This document shows positions 1 through 12,320 of a DNA stretch of 64,000 nucleotides, piece after piece (within the stretch, counting starts at the first letter, position 1; each line of letters starts with the position of its first letter). Both the position numbers and the translations under genes were made by a program. The notes beneath the pieces are model-generated. The model worked only from the letters and a program-made list of their open reading frames with translations. It searched no databases and was not told where the DNA came from. The stretch comes from Patella vulgata (taxonomy: Eukaryota; Mollusca; Gastropoda; Patellidae). Location of the stretch: assembly GCF_932274485.2 (NCBI RefSeq), contig NC_065882.2, positions 62,657,431 through 62,721,430 of the forward strand, read 5' to 3'.

Positions 1-726
1 TGGTGAGAGAAATGGACTGGACCCGGATTCGGATGCTGGCGTGGATATAGAAACAAACTGGATATAGCTACTAATTTATTTGGGCGACGTTTCGAAGAGT
101 ATTCTCCTATAACATTGTCGTGCTAATACAAAATGTAAGGCGAATAAGAGATATTTCAGGGAGTAACACCTATGGTTCTTACACGGAGAGTGAGCTCGTA
201 AAAGAAACATTGGCACATGAAATAGGAAGAAGGGTAGGTGCGAATACCGATGTCCGGGCAAAATTTAGAGTAACTATAGACATAAACTCATATAAAACCC
301 AAATATGTTTGTTTCAAGATATGCTGATTGTTGACGAGATATTATTTTCCATTTCATTCCAACGTATTTGACAAAAAAAGAAGGAATCTTGGTGAGAATG
401 TCGCAGGTCATAAATGAATTCAATATAACATTTATCATCAATTTATGAAGAATATCACGAACAATAGAGTATCAAGAAATCATTTCAGACGAACATGGAG
501 TTAATAAAGAGAATAATTCGTGATCTTTTATGAAGCAGTAAGAAAAAAGGTTCCCCAGAAAATATGATTGATTGAAATAATGCCATTATAGTCTAAATCG
601 GAGAAAATGAGGGAAAAAGGTTCTGATTTCTATGGTTTTGATGAAAGGCATGTGTTCATTTTAAGATTAATGAAACGAACTGTTCAAACCATTTCGTGCC
701 TTGTCTCGCCAATACAATACTTTGGT
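1..726. other. Unannotated AT-rich sequence
   Basis: No coding region, repeat or RNA gene is recognised here. Short open frames on both strands (the longest about 83 codons) have no recognisable motif and no flanking gene structure. Confidence 0.5.
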
Positions 727-732
727 TTTTAT

Positions 733-1023
733 GGCGGGTTGGGTGACCGAATGGTTAACGCGTGTGCGTTGCATCATAAGGTCTGCCATTGAATCAAGTG
801 GCGTGGTTTCGATTCCCCGACTGTACGTGACAAGGCGTAGGGTCGCCTGTCCAACCTCGTGGGTTTTCTCGCTCGGGATTCTCTAGTTTCCTCCCAGTGC
901 TGCTAAAGACCCCTACGCACAAGCAAATTAATTAAATAAAATTGAACCACATGTTAGTTCCGAAATGACCTAGTTTGTGTCGAGTGGACATTAAACCCCA
1001 TTTCTCTCTCCTTCTCCTCTGTC
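733..1023 (+). mobile_element. SINE-A, near full length (tRNA-Ser/Leu-like head)
   Basis: This is the best-preserved copy of a SINE found several times in the window. The head reads like a class II tRNA: an A-box-like TGACCGAATGGTTAACGCG near 743, a long variable-arm-like stretch ending in CAAGTGGCGTGG, and a B-box-like GGTTTCGATTCCCC near 805. The body contains GCTAAAGACCCCTACGCAC (about 902-920) and the element ends in a tail, GTGTCGAGTGGACATTAAAC, followed by a CT-rich run. The hexamer TTTTAT lies on both sides (727-732 and 1024-1029) and may be a short target duplication. RNA polymerase III transcription from the internal boxes and mobilisation by a partner LINE are inferred from how tRNA-derived SINEs work generally. 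The family name SINE-A is mine. Confidence 0.85.
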
Positions 1024-1029
1024 TTTTAT

Positions 1030-1543
1030 AGATGGGACCGCCTGTGGCTCATTTCATTTCGGTCATTTTAAGACTTTGACCTTTACTTCTTTGGTCACTC
1101 GTGCATGACAAGGATGATCCGTTTGCCAAAAACTGTGGCCCTCTCTCCTTGTCTGCATCAAATTCCATTTGTAACGGGTTCTTTTATAGTAGACCAACGT
1201 TTCGACCACAGACAAAGTGCAAAAATTATACGGTAATCTTAAATATCTATGTATAGTATTAGTACTTTGAATAAAAAAAATAATCCACAAACAAGCGTAT
1301 TGTTATTTAAATAAGTGACACTTATATCTTATTCATTAATAGTATTCGTCCATTTTACAGAAATTGGCTGATTTATTGTAGCGTCGGTTCATATTTGTTA
1401 ATATTATAATGGTGATCAAGGGAGATAACTGGAATAGCAAGATATTTAGGATCACACTTGCCGTTAATTGTTTGAAAGTTTTTCCCGAATAAACTCAATT
1501 CTTTTATATAATTGAAGTATTATGTCAGGTTTGCAAAATACTG
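1030..1543. other. Unannotated AT-rich sequence
   Basis: Nothing recognisable beyond AT-rich unique-looking sequence. Confidence 0.5.
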
Positions 1544-1640
1544 GGGTATTATTGGGTGAGTATTGGTTGGTATTGGGTGAGTAGTTGGTGGTATTAGGTT
1601 AGTATTGGTTGGTATTAGGTAATAGTGGCTAATATTTGGT
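1544..1640 (+). repeat. Degenerate GT/AT-rich minisatellite
   Basis: The words GGTATTGGGTGAG, GTATTGGTTGGTATT and GGTATTAGGTTAG recur with an irregular period of roughly 20 bases. The lack of a fixed period suggests an old or slippage-derived array. An open frame of 126 codons on the opposite strand starts upstream and runs through this array; its repetitive C-terminal half is a by-product of the array. Confidence 0.6.
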
Positions 1641-2443
1641 AAACGTCCTGCGCAATTGGTATTAAGGTAAGGATTAACAAAACAGTCTACATGCCCGTGA
1701 CTACGAAACATTACTAATCTCAAACGTCTGGTAATTTCGAAAAAATTGTAAGTGTTCGACTTTGATTGAAGATCAACAGATTTCGGGCCAATACCATATT
1801 TGCTGATCAGAAGTTGGGCACTCTTATTGCACAAATTGATCATGTCATTTGAAATGAAGGTACACATAATAGATAGTAGATATTTACGAAAGGGTTGCAT
1901 TTGGAATACAAAATAGCCTACATGTACTATGTTTTCATCTTAAAGAATGTCAACCTATATAAAAGCTGTCCCCATGACCTAACCCTGTGGTGTACTTGAT
2001 TCGTATGATTAACACGTGCCTTGTCAGTAGGCTATCGTCTGTAGTTAGTAACATCTATGTAACACCGGTATTACTTTTAATACCCAAACTGTCAATTACT
2101 AGTTGTTTCTATTTTCCATCTTCAACTTTATCCATATCCAGAAACAACATTGAAGAAATGAGCAATGGGATACAAGGTTGTTCTGTTATTGTATCGCCAT
2201 TTTTACGCAACAAATGTACACCGTATTCTAATGGTGATTTGTGTTTTAAAATGAGTAATCATACCCCGTACAGCACAGTCATCTAATTACTTATATCGAG
2301 CCCATGTATAGAATGGGCACGGGAGGGCCGAGTGCTATCAGTTCTCTGCTCTTTAGATCGTAGTATGGTTTGGTTTCTATACGTGTTGCCTGTTCGTTTT
2401 CACCTTCTTCTACATGTTATGTACCCGCTTGCTTACCGGTTAT
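1641..2443. other. Unannotated sequence
   Basis: No repeat, RNA or gene seen. A 99-codon frame at 1987-2286 on the plus strand has no recognisable domain and no splice or promoter context, so it is not called. Confidence 0.4.
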
Positions 2444-2502
2444 TTGTTAGTCTCGAAATGAACTGGCTAATGTTGAATGGACTTCAAACCCCACTTCTCA
2501 CA
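2444..2502 (+). mobile_element. SINE-A 3' tail fragment
   Basis: The sequence TTAGTCTCGAAATGAACTGG followed by GAATGGACTTCAAACCCCAC aligns with the last 60 bases of SINE-A (TTAGTCCCGAAATGACCTAG ... GTGGACGTTAAACCCCAT). The head and body are absent or too diverged to see upstream. Confidence 0.65.
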
Positions 2503-2585
2503 TAACTGTTGGATAAGTGAAGAAAAACTTGTTTTTCTCTGAGATATCATTTTACCGAGGACCCCTTAATGCCCAATTATAGTGT

Positions 2586-2626
2586 AGAAATGAGTTTGTT
2601 ATTGTTTATTGGACGTAAACCCGACA
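2586..2626 (+). mobile_element. Probable second SINE-A tail fragment
   Basis: GAAATGAGTTTGTTATTG followed by TTGGACGTAAACCCGAC resembles the terminal 40 bases of SINE-A with several changes. It lies about 85 bases after another tail fragment, so a decayed tandem pair or an independent 5'-truncated insertion are both possible. Confidence 0.4.
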
Positions 2627-2690
2627 AGTGGAATGTCACTCGACTTTAGCACAATTGGACGGATATTATTTGGGCAACAATTTTAAGCTC

Positions 2691-2760
2691 TAAAAATAAA
2701 GTGTCAAATCTATAATACAATAAAAATAAAGTGTCAAATCTATAGTAGAATAAAAATAAA
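2691..2760 (+). repeat. 30-bp tandem repeat, 2.3 copies
   Basis: The unit TAAAAATAAAGTGTCAAATC plus ten further bases occurs at 2691 and 2721, and its first ten bases recur at 2751. The two full copies differ at only two positions, so the duplication is young. No function is evident. Confidence 0.85.
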
Positions 2761-5700
2761 AGCCATAACGATTCATATAGGTGTGCAGTTAGTGGATTTT
2801 ATATTAGTTCAACAAGTGCTAAAGTACATTTATAACTATTTCCGTACGTTTTGTTATAGATTATTTTTTTAAGTGCAGTAAAATGCTTGTTTGTTTGTTT
2901 CTTCTTCTTCAAAAGAACTGAAATAGTTTGAATAAATAAAAGATACAAATAAATCTGCCCGATTCAAAATAGTCCTTTCAAGTAAAACATACGATGTGCG
3001 TCTGATTTATTTATTCATTAAAGGGTTCGTGGTCGAACACATTTTATATAATAGATAATTCTGACAAAAATCGGTGTTAGAAATTCCCATCACCGTCTAT
3101 GTATACATTAGTTTTCATAGTTTCGATACTGAAACAGGAAAGGCATTTTGGGAGGGGTCGCTGATATTTGGATACTGTTTTAGTGAGAGATATGCATTTG
3201 TCTAAAAGAACATGTTATACACCAAATTCCAAGACATTTGAGCACTGGTGGCATTCTTAACAAAACTTTATATACATTGACAGACAATTTATTAGTTCCA
3301 GTAATTGGCCACAAAAGCCGAGAACTTGAGACGATCATTACATATTACATGTATATACACGAACAAGCTGGAAAATATCGACTTTGATTTTGTTTTTGTG
3401 GCCCCTTTTACACAAAAGTCAGCAGATTTTGGCTGAGCTCGAGAAATTGTGCAATATTGGATTTATGCTTTTTCATGAAATAACAATGGTCTCCTTTAAA
3501 TGTTAGAGCCATATCATTGCGTACAATATAGATCTATCTGTATGTAGACTGACTGTACTATATCTATATTTACTCTAGTTATTTTTTAGTCAATACGGTT
3601 ATTGAATAATAGATTGACTGATATATTACATTAATATTATCTTTAACTCATATCGACAGAAAGTTGTAATCAGTATACAATCGAATCTCGTTTGCACTAT
3701 CCTTCTGACTTGTATTAGTAATAATACAATACAGCGGGTAAGGGTGATAATACTAGATCCGTTCAGTCTTTACAAAAACCACTGCCACCATTAAGTGTTT
3801 GGTAAAATCTATTAACTGGCCTCTTTTTAATCCGATAGAATCCAATCCGTGAAATTATATTTGTTGTACAATCAATTTGTGTAGCTTTTAATGTGAAAAA
3901 AAAAGCTGCAAAAAAGGAGATATTGTTCGAAGACTTTAAAGGATTAATGTAACGCAATCGGTTTGAGAGGTTCAACAACCAGGAAATGGGGTGAAGAAAA
4001 GTTAGTATAACTGGAAATAATTGTTTAAAATTGAACTAATTTAATGCTTCAAGTTACAGCAGTACACTATGATATTGTTTTAGTAGCACATGCCATGGCG
4101 TTGGATTTCTACCAAACGTGTGTGACGAAGCTTGTGATAGCTAGATCAGAGTCGTGATGTTGATTGTATCATTATTGTCGACAGGCCATGCTATATGTAA
4201 ATATCTGTAATAATTACATGTATATATTTTGATCTTATCTACTCATATTGTCAGGTTATCTATTGAATATATATATATCTATATAGTTTTACATGTTAGT
4301 CATAGTTTAATCTATATCTTTGTTCCTGTAAATTATGTACAAATTTACAATATTGCATTGTTGTAAAAATACTATTGCAATCATTATACTGCAGCAGGTG
4401 TCTACTGTAGTAATGTATGTGTAGACCCACTTGTAGTTGTAACTGCAGGAAACAACAGAGAAGAGAGAATAGGCTACACAAAAATAAGCAGATGATATAA
4501 CTAAAATTTGTTTTGAAGTTACAGGTATGGCAACCACAGAATCGTGTTTGTGTACACATCTACCATGCCCCCAGTTCGGCAAGGGTACATCGTTGACTGA
4601 CCCTCTCCACCTCCCATTTTGAATATAGGTGCATTACTTTATTTTGAAAACTATAGAAATCGCAGTTTTTCTAAATCGATATGAAGGCACAAAGTGTTAT
4701 TTCCTTTTACAAATTTTACGTCCGCATCTGTATTCGTTAGTAAAATATTAAACGTTGTTGGTGCTCCCTTGGCGACACAATTAATTTAATTGTCACGAGA
4801 AAGAAAGGAAGTCGAAGAGGATGTATATCCGAGGTAATCAGATGTACTGGTTAACCAGTGACATTTGATGTGAATGCTAAATTTTGTTTTGTTATACATG
4901 TTAGTAGCATTTTTTTGCTTTCCCATGTGTTTTTCTAATTGTAATGATTGATATAAAACAGTCCTAGTGTGCGTCGATGTTTCTGGTTGACGAGATGAAT
5001 GTAAATCGGTTTCTTGCCAACAATTAGTTGATTTTGGGACCGTACACACATGTTTACTTTATTTAAATAATAATGAGGAATTGAAGAAATTTGTCATGGT
5101 GGTGCTTTTTTCTACTTTTATATTGAGACGGGTTCGTGTACATTTAATTAGGAATGTTCACACCATAGCACACTGGGGTTTTTTAATAATAGCAATCGGA
5201 TTAAAATACACAATTAAATTTAATTTCGTTTCTTTAGACTTTTGATGTCTCCACTCCATCTATTTATGACGTATATTAGTTTTGATTTACTCAATAAAAT
5301 TTACACCTGCTAAATGGGTGAATACCATGATGCTGTCATAGCTCGCGTAAAGTCCACCAAACAGACAAAATCATCAGCGCTTATCCCTCACATCAAAAAC
5401 AAAACGCGAATTATTATAAAAAATTTTTTTTCCAGATCCTACTACCGTGATGACAAATAAAAGAATATTTGAATTATTTAAATACACGAAACGAAATAGG
5501 ATCCGTATTTTAATCAGTTGGCAATAATAGACAAAATAATGATGAAATGGGTGTATAATACTTAACATGGTGTTTATAAAGATACAGTTTGATTTGATAT
5601 CAATCGTACTTTCAGTTTGGAAAACGTGACTTCAAACTTGTCTCTTTGAATCAAGATGATTCAGACAGCAAACAAGAATAACTTAATAAAGTTTAAGGTC

Positions 5701-6567
5701 GAATTATAGTAGTCATCTTGTTGATATTTAAAAGTTTGAGACTAATTGGGTGATCGTGTATGAAACCACCTGAGAGATTAATAAAAATACAAACATCATC
5801 TGCGTTGTTTCCACTTTGTATATTTGTGGCTGATTACATGTATGTGTTTTTACACGCCAAGTGTTCATTTTTACACATTGACGTAATTCTCATTTTATTA
5901 AAATTCCCCACTGAATATTATCTTGTCTTCAACCTGTCACGAAAACTGCTCTATTTACAATCGTACTATTATTAGTTCCTCTGTCAACCTTTCTTTGAGG
6001 GAAAAATGAATAGCGTGAAAATTGTATGGGGTTGGAACTTTTCATAATTTAGTGATAAAGTGGTAGGCAGTGTTTTTGGTAGGCAAGTGAATACGCGGCA
6101 TCAGTTGATCTAGAAAGAGTAAGTCTACACTGTCTAGTGTACGACATCTGTAAAATTTAGAGTAACATTTACATTTATTGTTTTATTTAAAGGAGCGAAA
6201 TCGCTAATATTTTGGGCCTAGAAATTGACACATATAATAATGTAATATGAATTTATATAAACTGTTTTACATTCAATCGTTTCCGTTTTACTGTGAATTG
6301 TCATCAGTTATGTTCGGCGAAATACGCCAGAAGTCTCAACTGAAAGACAGTTTCTAGCGTCTGGTTATTCCAATCAACACCGATAGTATATATTGCGCAT
6401 GCTCTCCAAATAAGAATATGGCATCACCGTTTGACATGACTTGTGGAATATGTCTAGCCTCATTCTTTGAGCACCTTGTTACAAATGGCACTGAAACGCA
6501 TTATAGTACGAGATTCGTGTACCAATGGTAAAATGTTTATTTTGTCTTAAATATTGGATATTAGAAG
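2761..6567. other. Unannotated AT-rich sequence
   Basis: About 3.8 kb without a recognisable gene or interspersed repeat. It contains a short TTTG run followed by CTT repeats at 2887-2910 and an AT dinucleotide run near 4267-4280. Open frames (up to 91 codons, for example the overlapping pair at 4296-4582 on the minus strand) have no recognisable motif. Confidence 0.45.
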
Positions 6568-6587
6568 CCCATCTTTTCCAGGTAAGA
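6568..6587 (+). promoter_or_regulatory. Weak candidate recursive (zero-exon) splice site
   Basis: A pyrimidine-rich stretch, CCCATCTTTTCC, is followed directly by AG|GTAAGA, so a 3' splice site abuts a 5' splice site at 6581/6582. The tract is only 12 long with one purine, which makes it much weaker than the similar site at 43,634, and chance is a fair alternative. It is recorded because both sites are on the same strand in a region without exons. Confidence 0.2.
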
Positions 6588-6589
6588 CC

Positions 6590-7885
6590 ACAACACCAAT
6601 GCTGATTTAAATTGCACAAAAATTCGTGTTTTCAATGTCGAAGATTTTGGATGATATTGAGTTACGGACTTAGCTACTTTAAAATGAATAGAATATCATA
6701 CTTTCAAATTATAAGGTTTTTGTCACACAAACGTGCCGCACCTTTCATCTATTATATAGTTGAACTACACACGCCACAGCCTGCTTACAATAAATGCAGA
6801 TACTTATAACTTTACTAAACCCGTTTAAATTAATCGTTAATTTGTGTCATAACACTTCCTCCCCAAAAAATAATGACCAAGAGAGATTATCTAATATTGT
6901 ACTATAAATGACGCCCCACCCACCGCTGTTACATTGTTTGTCATCTTCAAGAGGGTTAAACTTGTCAATATAGAACATTGATAGCATAGGGAGGGCGTTA
7001 ACTACTAAACTATGTTATCATCGAATGTAAATTATATTGACAAACAGACAAAGAGTTAATATAGTCTAAATAATCTCAACTGACTAGGTTTAAACATACG
7101 TCTTAACACGGTCACCAACACATGGTATCAAATTGCTTAATATTAGATTAAGTGTATAACGTTTATTAATAAGTGTCAAAGTATTAATTGATTCTAATTG
7201 TATTGTAATTAAGTGACTAATCTGATTAGAAACTAAATCCCTTCTACAATTATCATAACCCCAATGGTGTTACGCCATATTAGATAATAGTCTCCATATG
7301 AGCAATTAACCGTGACACTTATACCGGTGACCTTTGTCAGTTGACCCCACATCTGTTGCACACAGGTGACTATCAACATCGAAATTGGCTAATATTTCTT
7401 TGATAATTCAACTATGGTGACCTTACTTTGGATCTTTCCAACCCCGTCTCTGAGAAAGGAATAGAATGTGTGTCCCGAGTTATGGATAGCCCCAATGATA
7501 TGGTATTATATTTAGCAACAAGGTTTTATACTCGAAGGGATTTACATGCAATCCAGTTACACAGATTAATCTTCGGACGACAACCAGAAAATATGTGCAT
7601 CTTTAAATTAAGTCTTTTTGCAAAAAGTCGAAGTCTCTTCCCAATTTTGGCTAAATTCCTGGGCGTTAAAGTTTGAATATGAAATGGAACACCTCCCTAA
7701 AGCAAACGAACAAATCAATTCTAATCTCGTGAACGCCTTAATTTTACACACAACTCAATTTATTCATAATTGCTCTAATTTAGTTATAAGCGGGTATATT
7801 TAATGCTTTTTGAACTCGTGAAACCCACCCCGATGAAAGACTTAGAATCTACACAGTTCTCCGCGGTTATTAGGAAATGAGTATA
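6590..7885. other. Unannotated sequence
   Basis: No interspersed repeat is visible. An 82-codon frame at 7428-7676 (plus) has a fairly normal amino-acid composition but starts at a non-ATG codon, has no recognised domain and no clear splice context; it is left uncalled. Confidence 0.4.
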
Positions 7886-8170
7886 GGAAATAAAATGAGG
7901 TTTAACGTCCTACCACTCTACACCAATCACGCCTTTTATATATCGTGTTCCAAGTGCAAGGAATCTTTTACGTGTACGCTAAGGGCGATTCGGTTTTTCG
8001 TTTTATTCGAACGAACATAGTCTGTTCCTTGCCAGACCCCCCGTCCTGCGGCACTGACAGTGTAAAGCAACGCTGGAAAAAATCTGGGGAACTTTCTCGG
8101 TCAACACAGGAATCGAACCTACGACCTTCTAGTTATTGAGCAAGCGCCTTACTCGCTGAGACAATGGGAA
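7886..8170 (-). mobile_element. SINE-B, near full length, antisense
   Basis: Read on the minus strand the element starts with a tRNA-like head: TCTCAGCGAGTAAGGCGC (A-box region) and GTAGGTTCGATTCC, an intact B box. A shared body follows (TGACCGAGAAAGTTCCCC, the SINE-B hallmark, then the GTGCACGTAAAAGATCCC-like segment) and a tail GGACGTTAAACCTCATTT. Copies occur at least ten more times in the window on both strands. It is a Pol III SINE with a tRNA-derived head; the family name SINE-B is mine. Confidence 0.85.
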
Positions 8171-8520
8171 TAGGTGAACGAGATTAGGCTATTTGTATAT
8201 GCAACAATTATTCGGGAAAGTTCTTATTGCTCAGCAGACTTGAACTACGAATGTGTTGTGACATTAATTTGAGTTTTACACAGTATACCATTAAGACATG
8301 CTATATAGTTAAGAGAAATCCACTGGGATGCCATTAAAGACCGATGGTATTTAGCTTCATGTTAAAGATGACTGAGGCAGAAGATGAATAAAGCCTATTA
8401 TCAATTCATGGCTAAAGTCATTGGGAACCCAAAGTCATTAGCTTAATCATGACGCCATAGTCTGGAGTACCTGACTCTATTTCGTATTCTTACAGTTTTC
8501 TCTGGAAGATAGGTTTTTAA
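8171..8520. other. Unannotated spacer between two SINE-B copies
   Basis: Nothing recognisable in this 350-base spacer. Confidence 0.5.
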
Positions 8521-8765
8521 GATTTCTACATCGACTGGGCTAATGAGGACGAGCATACATGTAAGCCATATTCTTATTTCGAATTCCAAGTGTCAAGGGT
8601 TCCTTTTCGTTCACGCCAATGTGTACACATGATCTCGAGTTTTCGTACCGTCCGAACGACTAGACACAACGCTGGAAAATCTTGAAAAACATTCTCGGCT
8701 AACACTGATAGCGAACCCGGAACATCCTGGTTAGAAAGCCAGTGTCTTCCTCACTGAGCCGACAT
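8521..8765 (-). mobile_element. SINE-B, antisense, older copy
   Basis: On the minus strand the head reads GTCGGCTCAGTGAGGAAGAC, then a B-box-like CCGGGTTCGCTATC, then TTAGCCGAGAATG. The far end at 8527-8545 is ATCGACTGGGCTAATGA, which is the reverse complement of the pre-tail segment TCATTAGCCCAGTCGA. The terminal GGACGTTAAA tail is missing. It lies about 350 bases from another copy in the same orientation. Confidence 0.75.
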
Positions 8766-9239
8766 CAATACTATTATGTACTGCAAGTTAGGTTCTTGAT
8801 TCATCTGCAGTTAACGCAAGCGTTACAGTATGTTGAAATAACTATGGATCAAGTTATCTTTGATTAGTGTCGTGCACGAGGCCCATTATGGCCACATTTT
8901 AACACCTGGTGATTCTTTTTTCAATAGTTAACACTTCCTCTTGTATATTTCTATACCGTAACATCCTTCACACCCATATTCAATTATAAACTAGGTAACA
9001 CTCTTGGTTTCATCATTAACGTCTGAGAGAAATGAGTAGATTTATCATGGTTAACACCCTAGTAAACTCTTTCATCTACATCAAGACAATCCAATAACTT
9101 CTGTCACTTCAGACCTATTCTTCTCTTAGATGTCTGATTTAAAGATACTTCTATTCGTTACTGTCTGACTTTGTATATTTTGTAATCAAAGAAAGGTGGG
9201 AGAAAAAAGCTGCTATTCTCCTCACACATTGCCCCAGTT
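8766..9239. other. Unannotated sequence
   Basis: Nothing recognised. Confidence 0.5.
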
Positions 9240-9470
9240 ATGTGGGGGTTGGGTGGCGCATGGTTTGACATTGGGTCATGCGGCATGATTTCGATTCCAC
9301 ATATTTCTGTGAGAAGGAGAAGGGTGTCCTACCTAATCGCGTAGGTTTTCCCCGCCCCCCCCCCCACTGCTAAAGACCCCTTATAAAAAAATAATACCAT
9401 GTTAGTCTACAAATGTCATAATCTGGATGTTAAACCAACTCTCTATCAATCTCTGTCTCTCTCCAAGGAG
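9240..9470 (+). mobile_element. SINE-A, full span but diverged
   Basis: The copy runs from the head (GGTTGGGTGGCGCATGG and B-box-like GATTTCGATTCCAC) through CACTGCTAAAGACCCC to a tail CTGGATGTTAAACCAAC and a CT-rich end. A run of 13 C sits in the middle and some 20 bases around CTACGCACAAGCGAATT are missing compared with other copies. The number of changes suggests it is older than the copy at 0.7 kb. Confidence 0.8.
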
Positions 9471-12320
9471 TTATAAATAGTACCAGGTCAGTCTCAAAAT
9501 AACCATTTCTAAAACAAGCGATATCCTATAGGGTAAGCTTTTTCCGTAATGTGTTCACTTTAACTGATTCGTACTGAAATCATTTTTTAAATATGATAAT
9601 GATAATATGCATTTGTTGATAACACACATAGTTGAAATGAAATAGGTTCATCGGCTCTAGAAAATATGGATCCGAACATAATAAGTCCTTTCTAGATGAT
9701 TTCGACCAGATTTTAAATTCCTATAGAAAGAAGCAAATCGTGACAAGGATTGTTGATGTGATAGAAAATTGTTTCTCTCTTGAGGTTGCCGAAGAAAAAA
9801 ATTCTCAGTATAAACAATGACATGAATAAATATGTAGATTTTGAGATTAGCAGACAACAGACTGAGGTATTTTATTATACGAGATCTCAAACAAACAAAA
9901 AAGTAATATAAATGTGTGATAATGGAGGAGGAGGAGGTTTATTAAATGTGAACAGAACAGGATTGCAAATTTTGAACCACTAATATAGTTGTACCAGTCA
10001 CTTACTGTTGTCCGAACTACCCAATCAATATGACCCGTTGTTATGAAACAGTTTTTTTTTTCAATAGTAGGTTAATATCACCTTTATCAATTTGTAAAGT
10101 CTTTTGGCTATGGACATTCCAAAGGTATCCAATTTTCCTTTAGTCTGATAAATAAAAAGAGTAACAGGGAACACCTGATAGCACTTCTCCATCTTAATAT
10201 GTGAGGATATTTAACGTGTTGCAAATACGGGAGCTCCGTTTTCCGACAGGACTCTTTTCCTGACAGCACCCCGTCAGATTTCCAGGAGTTTCCAAGTTTA
10301 CAACGGGATCGGAACGGGAATAACCTGATCATTGAACTAGTCATGGTGTAAGTAATGAATGTAATTAAATGACGATGTGAACATGGCGTGTTTAGAACCA
10401 CCAGCATGTTGAGACTCTAGCTTGTACCTTTTCTAGTTAATTGACAACAACTAATTAATTATTTACTGTATTGTATTAGACTACCTGTGAAGTACGCCAC
10501 ACACACAGAGGACTGGATTAACCAATGGCGAATTCAAATATTTAATTTAAAAGTTTTAAAATGAAAAACTTTTAATTAGTTTTTTTGTCTTTTCTTACTG
10601 TTACCTTCTTTGTCTCTCTATATATACTGACGTGTATAAAACCTCAGAAAAACGGGTTGTTTATGGTTTATTATTGTTTACAGTATGAATTATTTTTGTA
10701 AATTGTATTCATATGTCTTATTGTGAGATCTAAATACAGATTATTATTAATTGTACACTGTATGGGGGCACCCAAATCTTCTAAGTGCTTAGGGCCTCTG
10801 TAGGGCTTAATCCGACACGGCACACGTGATGTTATTTTACTCCTATATCGCCTTTATTACTTGTTTTAGCAACCTATTATGGAAAGAACGAATTTCGAAT
10901 CTAAAATAATTTGAAACCGTTATCGCCGACTTCCACATAGGGTGATATCACAGACGCATTTCGTACGAAACTTGCCAGAAGAACCAACCATGAGACCAAG
11001 TTTGGGAATGGAAGGACGGAAAATTAATTAGAATCCCCCAACCCTATTGAGTGTTGTTCAGATTGAAGACTTGTTTAAATTTATAGACATACATTTTAGT
11101 GTATAAGTCGATACGGTAGTAATAAAAACAAGAAGACTTGGTCAACAGCATCCGCCGCATTTGGATTAAAAAAACTAAGGCAAATGTGTTATCATGGAAT
11201 CATTAAATTGTTTGAGTCTGATAAATTTTTGATTAACAAAAGGCACAACTACTATAGTAGGATGATGATTGTACAAAGTTGCATAATAATCTATTGTACG
11301 GTTTATGAGCTATTCATCGGAAACAGAACCGACAAGGAAAGAAGTAGAGCCCGTCAGTTTAATTAACTCTCCCATTACTTCGTACGGCGCTGGATAGGAA
11401 TGGTTGGCCGATATGGTGTTTTGCATACTTGAGTCGATTTGTTCTTCGATTTTGGGTTAAATGTACGTGTTTGGATGGGAAGTTCTCAAGTACAGAAAAA
11501 TTTCAAAGGAAATTTTGAAATAATATATATGACTCGTTGACATTTCTATATATTTATTCAATAAACAATGTTATATCGTTTGGCGTGATAACAGGACCGT
11601 TAAATCCCAATTAAATGGTTCTAGGAAATTCGAACAAATATTTAAATATTATGTATTGCGTGGTATATCCATTTACATTTATTGAATTAGCCAACGTTTT
11701 GTGGTTGGACATGATAAATTACAGATTATTCTCAATGTTAAGTGTTTGTTATATTTGTTAAATAAAGCATGATAGAAGTGTTGTGGACGATGTTTAATCG
11801 CCCCGTTTACTATTACATTAATCAATATCAGTATTTATCTAAGATATTTTTAAAGACCGGCGATCATCAGGGCTATTTGTTTATATACTATAATCGATTA
11901 CTCGATAAATACCACGATTAAGAGCTAGATATGTCAGCTGAACAAAGTCGAATTATGTTTATTCTATCAGATAACACAGACCACTTTATTTTTCGTGAAA
12001 TGCGCGATACAATGGAATAACCGATCTCTTTTTAAAGCCCATATAAAAACCTCAATAACTCTTTAGTTATCCTTAACAAGTAAACATAATGGAAAATCTC
12101 GCGGTATGTTACAAACGCTCCTTTCAATACATGAAACATACAATACAAATAAAGACGTGCTAATCGATACAATATTAAACGATTTAGTCTCTTTATATAT
12201 ATAATATATGTCTATGTATAAACTATTGAATTAGTTTTATGTCCAATCCATAATCTACTATATACATGGGAATGTTTTCTATTAACCTTAAAGTGGGGGT
12301 GCGTTTATTAATCTTCATCT
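9471..12320. other. Unannotated sequence
   Basis: About 2.85 kb with no recognised repeat except a short GGA run near 9923-9937. Frames on the minus strand at 9657-9890 and 10108-10407 have no recognised domain. Confidence 0.45.

Noticed and set aside
795-825. tRNA-like A and B boxes (also at 8.1, 26.3, 40.5, 41.1 and 46.8 kb) as free tRNA genes
   Set aside because: Each is attached to a SINE-A or SINE-B body and lacks a foldable acceptor stem and a terminator at tRNA length.
1520-1900. Longest open frame of the window (126 codons, minus strand)
   Set aside because: Its C-terminal half is translated from the degenerate GGTATTGGGTGAG minisatellite, there is no recognised domain, and no splice or promoter context.
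7428-7676. 82-codon plus-strand frame with protein-like composition
   Set aside because: Starts at a TTG codon with no good acceptor, no recognised family, and frames of this length are expected by chance in 64 kb.
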